From NCBI RefSeq assembly GCF_030718845.1, contig NZ_CP132191.1, positions 124,001 through 188,000 on the forward strand: a DNA stretch of 64,000 nt, written 5' to 3'. Below are positions 55,371 to 64,000 of the stretch, piece by piece (within the stretch, counting starts at the first letter, position 1; each line of letters begins with the position of its first letter). The notes beneath the pieces were generated by a model. The model searched no databases and was not told the DNA's origin. It saw only the letters and a program-made list of their open reading frames with translations. The position numbers were made by a program, and so were the translations under genes. The DNA comes from Mycoplasma seminis (lineage in GTDB: Bacteria > Bacillota_I > Bacilli_A > Mycoplasmatales > Metamycoplasmataceae).

Positions 55371-58013
55371 CTAACTCTCAGAAAGTAGCTTTTTAAACTC
55401 TTCTAGACCTAATTTATCACTATCGCTTGCTTCGAGTTCATCTAGCATAGCAATTAACTCGTTTTGAGTGTTAATAATATCTTGTTCGATATCAACAAGT
55501 CTATATTCATACTTAGCTTTTAGCTTAGTAAGTTGTTCACAGAAATCTTGAAGCATTCTTTCTGGTAAGGATTCGAGTGAAGCAATTAAAGGATTTATTC
55601 ATTTTATTGCTAATAATTCATTAGCCTGTTGTTCAGTTAAGTTTTGAGTTACTTCAATACATTTATTCTGAATCTCATTATTTATATTCTTATATTTTGT
55701 ATTTAATTTCGATTTCTGCTTGCTTAATTCATAAATTTCAATTAATTTAGCTTCTGGTGAATCTAATTCATTTTTAGCAATAGCAAGTAATTCTTTATAA
55801 GCTTTTTTAATTTCTTTATCATCAATATCGCTTATGTCTTCATTAAATAATGCCGATGAAGTTTCTTTGAATTCTTCACTGATTTCATTAAATGTTTCTT
55901 CACTGCTTGCAGCAATATCAGCAAGAGAATCTTGGATTTGTTGTAGTTGATTAGAAATGTGAGTTAATTTGTGTTTAAGAATTAAATCAAATGGGATGAT
56001 GTATCCAAGTCAACCATCTTGAACTTCGACAGTTATTTTTGATTTTTTTTGTTTCTTAAGTACCATATTAGGTACAACTTTTTTAACTGAAGCAAAACCT
56101 TCAGAATGAATGATTTCTAAATCATTACTAATTGCTTTTCAATCATCATCAAGTAATTGATAAGCTTTGTAATAATCAAGTAATTTTTGTTCTTGTAGTA
56201 TTTGATTAATTTGAGCAGCAATATTTTCTTCTTCTTGATGAATGTTTATTTGCATCATATTGTTAATTAATGCTTCATTTAAATAATGTTTTAATTGATC
56301 TAAAGAAGTTTTAAATTTAGCAATATAGTTTTTAACTTGTGTATTGTTAAATACTACATCTGATATTTCTTCAGACACAAAATCACTGTAGTTTTCATTA
56401 CTTGGAGTAAATAAGTCATTTCTTAAGCTAGGGAATGTGCTTCATAAATCGTTAAACGCATCAATTTCTTTGTTAGGAGTTCCTCCTAGCATAGTAGCAT
56501 AAATATCTCAACTTTCAGCTGCTGGATTTGAATCTACATAACGTGGAATATTTAAGTTATATTCATTTTCTCTAATTTGTTCACGAGAAACTTTTTTACA
56601 GTATTTATCAATGTCTTCTCTATTGATGTAAGCATCTAAAATCCGCTTAATATCACTTGATTGTAATTTGTTATTTTTACCATCTTTAACAAAGTGTTTA
56701 GAAGCATCAATAATTAACACATCAGTATTTGGACGAGATTTTTTCAGTACCATTACAATAGTTGGGATACTTGTTCCAAAAAAGATATTAGCTGGAAGCC
56801 CAATAATTGCATCAATATTATTGTGTTCAATTAAATTAGTTCTAATTCTTTCTTCTTCTCCACCACGGAATAAAACACCATGTGGAAGTACAATAGTTAA
56901 AATACCATCATTTTTTAAGTGGTATAAATCATGAAGTAAGAAAGCATAATCAGCTTTAGATTTTGGTGCAACTCCATATTGAGCAAAACGAGCATCTGAT
57001 TCTTTATTTTCAGGATCTCAAGCTTGTGAATATGGTGGGTTAGATACAACAGCATCAACAAATAAAGGTTCATAATTTTCTTTATTGTTGTCATCAAAAT
57101 AAGGCCAATCATCTTTTAAGGTGTCACCATTTCTAGTTTTGATATTATCTGGAGCAATCCCACGCATAACTAGATTCATCCGAGTTAAGTTGTAAGTATT
57201 ATCCTTAAGTTCTTGAGCATAATATTGGATTTTGTTTTTATCCATATATTTTGCAATACTTTTCCCAATGTTAATAAGCAGAGAACCTGAACCTGAAGTA
57301 GGGTCATAAATTTGAATAGTATCTCTGTCTTTTAAATGGTGAGAAACTATTTCAGACATTAAAAGTGAAACTTCATGTGGAGTATAGAACTCTCCAGCTT
57401 TTTTACCAGCATTAGCAGCAAACATTGAAATTAAGTATTCATAGATAAATCCAAGTACATCATAATCTTGTTTATCATCCATTGGAATATCTTTAATTAA
57501 TTCAATTAATGATCTAATTGCTTTAGTTTGAGCTTGAGTAGATTCTCCAAGTTTTGAAAGACCAGTTTGAAGTGTATTAAAAATGTTTTCAAAAACTTTT
57601 TTATGTGAAGGTGAAATTCTTCTATCAAATGAAGCAAGTGCATCACGTACTACACTAACATCAAATTCACTTCCACTTTTAAGTCAAGTTGAAAATAAGT
57701 TTTTATAAGAAATGTAATATCCTAAATTCTTTTGAGCATATTTAATGTTTTTAATACGGTCTTGAATTGCTGTATCTAATTGTTTAAATTCTTCACTATC
57801 AACATCAATATTAACGTCATAGTTTTCATCAATTAATTCAACTAAATCTTCTTTTCCTCAACCATCTTCAAGTCAAAACTTTTCAACTTGTTCAGATAAG
57901 AATTTATAGAAAATAAATCCTAAAATATAGTCTTTGTATTCATTAGCTTCAATTTTAGAACGCATGTTATTAGCTGAAGCTCAAATACGATTTGCTAGCT
58001 CTTGTTTGTTCAT
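55371..58013 (-). CDS. hsdM: Type I DNA methyltransferase subunit HsdM
   Basis: 880 aa, longer than classical HsdM (about 500-530). N-terminal helical domain, SAM-binding motif IYDPTSGSGSLLIN near residue 238, catalytic VSNPPYSQAW near 327 (N6-adenine type), LPHGVLFRGGEEE near 375. Then comes a long C-terminal part (about 500-880) rich in coiled coil. Reads in one frame with TGA=Trp. AAAGGAAAAAAT before ATG 58011-58013. The nested IS pair begins 28 nt upstream, so the native promoter has been separated from the gene. Confidence 0.93.
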
Positions 58014-58041
58014 ATTTTTTCCTTTACTTGTTTATGTGATA

Positions 58042-58061
58042 AATTTATTTAATAAATAAAT
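58042..58061. repeat. Left copy of the 20-bp target duplication of IS30-family element #3
   Basis: Identical to 60693-60712. It is separated from its element by the later IS256-family insertion. Confidence 0.8.
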
Positions 58062-58062
58062 G

Positions 58063-59429
58063 GGTAGTAGTCCAAAGTTTGTGTAATCACATCGGACTAT
58101 AATTGAATAAATTATATATAATAATACTGAACTTAACTTAGAAAATTATTCTTTTCCTTGTTCAAGTTCGAGTTATTTTGAAGCTTGCAACAATAGCCAA
58201 CATTTTGATGGAGTTAGGACTATGATGCGAGCTTTTTTCTTTGACATATTTTCTTAATGCTGAGTGGAAATTTTCGCAAATATTGTTTGTGTAAATATAT
58301 CTCCTAATTCCTATTGGAAAATCATAAAATGTGAATATCTCGTCAAGTGAGTTTTCAATAATTGCAACAGCTTTTCTGTATTTATCTTTATATTTGTTTT
58401 TAAATTCCAAAAATCTTTTATAACCTTCATCTTTGTTTTTACCTTTAAATATTAGTTTTAGTAGTTGTGATACTTCATACCTTTTAGATTGTGGTATTGT
58501 AATAAGCGCATTAGTCATTTTATGAAATGCACATTTTTGAATTTTAGATGAAGGAAAAACTGAATTAATAACATTATTAATTCCACTAAAATCATCGCAA
58601 ACAACAACTTGAGGATCATTAATTCCTCTCTTTTTAATTCTGATAAGAATTTTGTTCAATTTTCTGTACTTTCTACACCTGAGGTTTCTATTGATAAAAC
58701 TTGTTTTTTACCTTCTTTATCTATAGCTATAGCGGTGTATAAGGCTATTTTTGAGCTCTGTTTGACAAAATCCCTTGGATTCTCAACATTTTCTAAAGAA
58801 TTTAAATATTCACCAGTGAATGGGTTATATCATTTAAAAACTTTATGATATGAAGCATCAATAAATAATGCATAAATATCATTATTTATGTCAAAACTAT
58901 AAGCGTTGTCGTATTTGTTTTTAATAGTTTTTGAAACTCTCGCAATTATAGAATGTCCTATTCTAAAACCTAATAATTTCTCAACTAAATCTATGGTTTG
59001 TTCATATGATAAAAATTGTTGCAATAAATGTGCGATTAGAAATTCAAATTCTTCCTCACATCTTTTATATTTAGCTAATATTTGTGAACAAAAATTTGAA
59101 GCATTTCTTAATCTTGGGACATTTATTTGTAGTTTACCATTCAATGTGTATAAGGTTCTTTTAGAATATCCATTTCTATAAATTTTTCCTTCAACTAATT
59201 CATATTTATTCATTTCAGTAATATAAGCATCTACTTCATCTTTTAAATTCTCTTCAATTAACTTAGCAACATCTAAGTAATTAACATTAAGTAGAAATGA
59301 TAATTCTCTCATATCAGCTCCTAATTTGTAAAATTCATTTCTTAATAATTTGTTTCTTTCCTCTAAAATCATAACAAAAATCACTCCTTTTAATATTTGG
59401 AGTGATTACACAACATTTGGTCTACTACC
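58063..59429 (-). mobile_element. IS256-family element #2, defective, nested
   Basis: 1367 bp with long inverted repeats GGTAGTAG.CCAAA..TTGTGTAATCAC at 58063 and reversed from 59429. Perfect 8-bp duplication AATAAATG (58055-58062 and 59430-59437). The repeats differ from those of element #1, so it is a different IS type. It lies inside the left junction of IS30-family element #3. Confidence 0.9.
58138..59372 (-). pseudogene. IS256-family transposase with one frameshift
   Basis: From ATG 59370-59372 (AAGGAGT upstream), frame one covers the N-terminus and the first catalytic Asp (ALFIDASYHKVF) up to …ENWTKFLSELK. The rest (KRGINDPQVVVCDDFSG with second Asp, KCAFHKMTNAL, NNICENFHSAL with Glu) is in another frame ending TAA 58138-58140. 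One A appears to be missing in a short A-run near 58635. Same layout as the intact enzyme at 30075-31292. Confidence 0.88.
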
Positions 59430-59437
59430 AATAAATG

Positions 59438-60692
59438 CTCGATTGCAATATGCAGTGCAACACTTTTATTAGTTTATAATAAAAGTGGAGCACTTTTTTG
59501 CGCTCCACTGAAAACCCCTGAGAAAGGATTTCGCATACATTATACAAGAATTACAGCAAAAGTAAGATGTGTAATAGAAGCTTTGTTAAAAGAAAATTTT
59601 AGTATATCTGAAATTGCGAAAATTACTGGATTTTCAAAGAGCTCTATATCTAGAGAAATTACATACAATGCTGATTTATACGGGTATACGGCTGAATACG
59701 CACAATATAAACATGATATGAGAAATAAGTGAAAATATTATTTTAAGTTGCGCAATAAAATCGAAAAATATCCAAATTTTACAAATGTTTTTATAGATAA
59801 ATTTAACAAACGTTCATTTGGAGTTAAACTGACACATACATATATTAAGTTTAATTATAATTTTGAATTTCCTTCATATAGAACTGTTTTTAATTGGATA
59901 AATTCAAACGCTTGAGAAATAACAAAAGAAGATAGGTTGAGACGTCATTATAAAAAGGAGGAAAAAGAACTAAGAGTGCAGTTGAAATCTTAGTTGGTGC
60001 AAGATGAGTTAGACCATTTTGAACTAGACCTCAGAAAATAAATGATAGGTCAGAATTCGGTCATTGAGAAGTTGATTTTATCGTTGGAAAATCCGGAAAG
60101 GAAAACTATAACTTGTTAACTTTTACAGAAAGAAAAACAAGATACGGAATAATTAAAAAGATAAAGGGTAAAAATCCATGAAATGTTGCAGAGGTTTTAT
60201 GAAATTTAATTAGAGAAAAACAATTAAATGTTAAAAGCATAACAGCTGATAATGGATTTGAGTTCTCAAAACTTTTTTATCTAGGATATAGGCTTCAAAT
60301 TATTATTTATCGTGCAGACCCATATGCTTCATTTCAAAAAGGAGGAAACGAAAACTTTAATGGTTTAGTTAGAAGATTCTTTCCAAAAGGCACAAATTTT
60401 AATAATATTTCTGAAGAAGAAATATTGGCTGTACAAAATGAAATAAATAATATGCCTAGGGAAATTTTCAATTGACAATCAGCTGATGAACTATTCTATG
60501 ACTGAAATTATTATAAGGATAAATGGACACCAATACCAGGTGATGAACGCTTTTTATCAGAAACAATTTAAAAAGAAAATCGAATACAGCAAAAAACAAA
60601 TTTTTTAAAAATAAAAGTAAATTTTAGGGGTTTAAAAAATATCCGGAATTTTTCCAGATATTTTTTCTGTTGCAATGCACATTGCAATTAAG
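59438..60692 (+). mobile_element. IS30-family element #3, defective
   Basis: About 1.25 kb. Inverted repeats ATTGCAAT(A/G)TGCA(G/T)TGCAACA at 59442-59462 and reversed 60668-60688. Flanked by a 20-bp duplication AATTTATTTAATAAATAAAT (58042-58061 and 60693-60712), with the IS256-family element in between on the left. An inner hairpin AGTGGAGC/GCTCCACT (59484-59509) lies near the left end and a terminator-like hairpin near 60646-60666 at the right. Confidence 0.82.
59532..60571 (+). pseudogene. IS30-family transposase, frameshifted and without clear start
   Basis: First frame: RIHYTRITAKVRCVIEALLKENFSISEIAKITGFSKSSISREI, a typical IS30 helix-turn-helix, up to …RRHYKK near 59956. No ATG, GTG or TTG lies upstream in frame within the element. 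The second frame starts at about 59960: GARWVRPFWT, FGHWEVDFIVG (Asp), ITADNGFEFSK (Asp), GGNENFNGLVRRFFPKG (Glu), ending TAA 60569-60571. One missing base in AAAAAGGAGGAAAAAG separates the two. Confidence 0.85.
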
Positions 60693-60955
60693 AATTTATT
60701 TAATAAATAAATTTTACCACATTCTTGCTTTAAGTGTTAGCTATACTTAAGATATATTCAAAACTTTTAAGCCTATAACATAGCAGTAAAAGTAAAAATT
60801 ACTGCTTTTGCTAAATAATGAAATTTTTTAAGAAAACTTAACTGAAAAATGGAGATTTTTTGACGAATTTTTGTGTCTAAAAAATCATTTTAAAATCTTG
60901 AAAAAAGCTCTATAATTTTTTATATTTTTAATATAAAAACAACAAAGGAGATTTT
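60572..60955. other. Non-coding: IS30 right end, target duplication, hairpin, promoter region of the surface protein
   Basis: No gene seen. Holds the right end of IS30-family element #3 and its duplication (60693-60712), then a hairpin GCAGTAA/TTACTGC near 60783-60806 followed by a T-rich stretch (terminator-like, + direction). A strongly AT-rich leader ends in AAAGGAG 7 nt before ATG 60956. Confidence 0.5.
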
Positions 60956-63900
60956 ATGGCTAAAAATAAGATATCAAAAACAGCAAAAAATTCTATTTTA
61001 GTAACAGCAGGTTTAAGTGCTATTACAGCACCTGCTGTGCTATTTGGAATTTCAGCTGCTGAAACTAATGCAACTGATTCGAATGAGAATCAAACAAAAA
61101 GTTCAAAGACTATTGATTTAACACAGCCAGATTTTAAAGGATACGAGGATGCTAAGATAGTTTCTTATGCCGACTACCATGGAAAGGAATCTGGGGAGTT
61201 TCTTTCATCATATGACGCACATAGTATGGTTCATTTTAATTGAGAAGAAAATTATAGAGATCCTAAAACAAATCAAGTTATTGTCCCTGATTCAGATGAA
61301 AATAAAGAGAAAATATTTGAATCTAAAATGGAGCAAGAAACTCAAACATGGTCTCTTACATATAACCAAAATCCATCAGAGTTTTACGTTAAGAAAAATA
61401 CAAAATGATATCGTGGACAACAAGAAAACAAATACCCATATGGTGTTCAAACATATGGATTTGCGATTTCTAATGATTTAGAAATTGTTCCGGGAAGTAT
61501 TTCTATTAAATTAGATTACAAAGATTTTTCATTAGGTGGAAAAGATTTTGATTTTAATAAAAAAGATACCGATCAAAATGCATACTTCTCATACGGAGGC
61601 TATAAAGGGGCTTATTTAGAAATTACTGACAAAAATGGTAAATTCGATTCATCTTTAAAACAAGAATTGCCTGATTCAGGTGATGGTTCAGAATATAAGA
61701 TTCTTCAAAATCCTTTTAGAACAGATTTTACACAAGGGTCATTTTCGAATGGTAAATGATTGCACAAAAAAGATTCAAGTACTAATGAAGAAGATATGAA
61801 AGATCTTTATTATGCTAAAAAAGAATGAAGCGATAAAGAAATTAAATTAGATGATAATAATCCAAAAAATCCCGCAAGCATTAATGCTATTGAATATATT
61901 ACAAATAATGCTAAGTATGGAAAAGAAAAATCGTTGCCTTCAATGGAAATATATCGTATGTTATCTATGAACTATAATACAGACCAAATTAGTCAGCAAA
62001 ATCTTTATAAACAAGCAGATAGAAGATTCTTTGGTTTCGGGGCAACTACATGACTATCAAATGCTAACTGAGATAATTTACAAGCTACTCCAATTCTTGC
62101 TAATACAGGATCTGTTTTTGCTATCCACTTTGATACAGGTTCAGCGATAAAAAATGCATACGGGATAAACCCAACAGTAACTATCAAGTTCCAAACACGC
62201 AAAGTAGCAAAAAATATATATAAACACAAAGATGAAAAAGAAGAGATTGACTTTACAAAAGAAATAGAAACAAAAACTGTTAATAACTTTACTCAAACTG
62301 AAGATTTGGGTGATTACAATTCGTTTGTTTCTGGATTATACTTCACAGATCTTGAAAAAAATAAATTCTATTGAGATAATACAAATATCTCCACTTCACC
62401 TTCAGAACTAGGAACACGTAAAGAGCAACTTGTTGGTGTTACTATTGCTACAGCTAAAAGAAATAATAACCGTCAAATTTTTGTTAACTTAAATGAATCT
62501 AGTGAACAAGAACTTCCTTCTGTTAAATATGAATTAAAACAAGGAAATAAAACATTAGCAAACTTAGGAAATAAAAACAATGATTCTATAACAGCATTTA
62601 CAAGAGAAAAACAACAACATGCAAATGATGTTACTTTTAACGTACCTCTTGTAGCTACAGAGCTTAATGGATTAGATAACTGAAACATTAAACCTATCTA
62701 TGCTAGTGAACAAAAAGAAAATGAATTTAAATATGATTTAAAAATTAATCAAGATAAAAATAATACTATTGAATTTGATCCTGAAAAGCTTTCACTTGAT
62801 ATAGATGTAAAATATCAACTTTCTGAAGCTTATAAAAATAAACAAAAGATTCTTAACTTCTTAAATGAAGGATCTCTTGGCGAAAAACTTGATCCAAGTG
62901 CAGTTTTATTTGAAAACACACCATTATCACAAGACCAAAAAGATAGTTTAATTGGTGCTATTGAAAATGACTTTAATAGAGATCACTTTACACAAAGAAA
63001 TCCTCAAATTAAAGCAGCATGAGAAAATCAAATCTATTTAATTTCTCAATTAAATAGTCGTACAAATCAATATTTAACTGATTCTGAAAAAGTTTTAGAA
63101 AGTGTTAGATATACTAAAGCTAAAGAAGAATTAAGAAAAAATTATGATGATGCTATCGCTGAATTGAAGAAATATGAAAATAAAGTTATTACATATGAAG
63201 TAAATAATACTATTCAAGCAAATGGTATGGGAGAATGAGGTCAAGCGACACAAAATTACATCACAACTCGTGCTGCGCTTAATGGGTTAAACGAATTAGG
63301 AACTGAACAAATTAAGAACTCACAATTACTTTCTGAAGCTCAAAAAGAAAAATGACTTAAAGAATTTAAACCACAAGATGCAATGACTGATGAAAGCCTT
63401 AAAGCATTCTTAAATAAAGTAATAGCAGATTCTAAAGCGGCTGCTAATGATTTAATTAGCAAAAACCCACGAACTACTTCACAAGATGTTAAAGATGCTA
63501 TTAATAAATTACAAGAATTTAATAATTCTCAAGCAGTAGATGATTTAACTAAACAATTTGATGCGAATCTTGCTTTAACAGTAGACAAATTAAGTGTATT
63601 AAATAACATTGATGCTAAAATGGGCGATTTACCACAAGCTGTTGTTAAACAATATGCAAATGAATTAGCTACAGAAACTTCTGTTGAAAAAGTTGCTCAA
63701 GGTAATGGTCAAATCGAAACCTTAGAAACAAATACTAAGACAGCAAAAGAATTACAAAATAAATATAATTCTCTTAAACAAGAAAGAAATAGTTTTAAAT
63801 CTGTAGATGAAACACTTAGAAATAGATTATCTACTGAAGATACAAACATTAATGATGTTTTACAACCAAAAGAATCAATCCCAACTCTTTCTGATGCTAT

Positions 63901-64000
63901 TTCTACATTAGCAACAAATAATGCTGCAATGGAAAGTGATTTAAATACCATAACTGAAAATAATGGTAAAAAAGATGAATTAATAAAAAAAGTTAATGAT
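60956..64000 (+). CDS. Very large surface protein, 3' end beyond window
   Basis: At least 1015 codons, still open at the window end. N-terminus MAKNKISKTAKNSILVTAGLSAITAPAVLFGISAAE is a signal peptide without lipobox, so it is probably a signal-anchored or secreted protein. Residues about 40-600 look beta-rich (FGFGATTWLSNANWDN, GSVFAIHFDTG). From about 690 on the chain becomes long helical, coiled-coil/three-helix-bundle type sequence (VKDAINKLQEFNNSQAVDDLTKQF), as in EbhA-like matrix-binding proteins. Several TGA=Trp codons. Likely adhesin; inference. Confidence 0.85.

Overview
This window comes from a mollicute that reads TGA as tryptophan, most likely a Mycoplasma/Mycoplasmopsis of the Hominis group. 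TGA falls at conserved Trp positions in gyrB, valS, argS, cysS, both methyltransferases and the transposases, and essentially every long gene is split into short ORFs if TGA is taken as stop. The DNA is very AT-rich, terminators are short hairpins with T-runs, lipoproteins carry a lipobox Cys, and several -10 boxes sit only about 8-10 nt before the start codon (leaderless mRNAs). I cannot name the species from sequence alone.

Layout. 1-8545 is an accessory block on the + strand: three related unknown genes (1-216, 300-1274, 1267-2001), a DUF262/DUF1524 (GmrSD-like) gene whose candidate promoter spacer contains an 18-T tract, a five-helix membrane protein, and a three-gene operon (coiled coil; acidic protein with one leucine-rich segment; coiled coil with C-terminal anchor). 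8580-13109 (- strand) holds gltX with a DUF1934-like gene, two paralogous four-helix membrane proteins and a secreted cysteine peptidase. An IS3-family element (13237-14523) precedes a type II restriction-modification pair (14778-16746), which abuts tRNA-Lys(CTT). A YitT-type transporter follows. Then comes a compact - strand unit smpB - tmRNA - tRNA-Thr(CGT), followed by valS-folD.

23218-31361 is IS-rich: two IS30-family elements with about 1.56-kb bodies and long target duplications (one splits a membrane-protein gene that would be restored in frame by exact removal), two small lipoproteins and an intact IS256-family element with a perfect 8-bp duplication just beyond the gyrB terminator. 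31405-43630 is mostly core: gyrB, a nuclease-domain lipoprotein, fba, rpoE, argS, cysS, rlmB/trmH-like and trxB, with a degenerate Fic-like gene, and a 215-bp tandem repeat block at 40671-41190.

43763-46573 encodes a transglutaminase-core lipoprotein. 47029-58013 is a complete type I restriction-modification locus built for antigenic-type switching: tyrosine recombinase, hsdR, two expressed hsdS genes, three promoterless target-recognition cassettes in the opposite orientation, and hsdM. Upstream of hsdM sits a nested pair of defective insertion sequences (58063-60692). The window ends inside a very large surface protein gene (60956 onward).

The main themes are phase-variable DNA modification (T18-regulated GmrSD-like gene, hsdS cassette shuffling), a heavy IS load with many frameshifted transposases, and a set of lipoproteins and surface proteins. 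Family names rest on motifs read by eye; no database search was possible.
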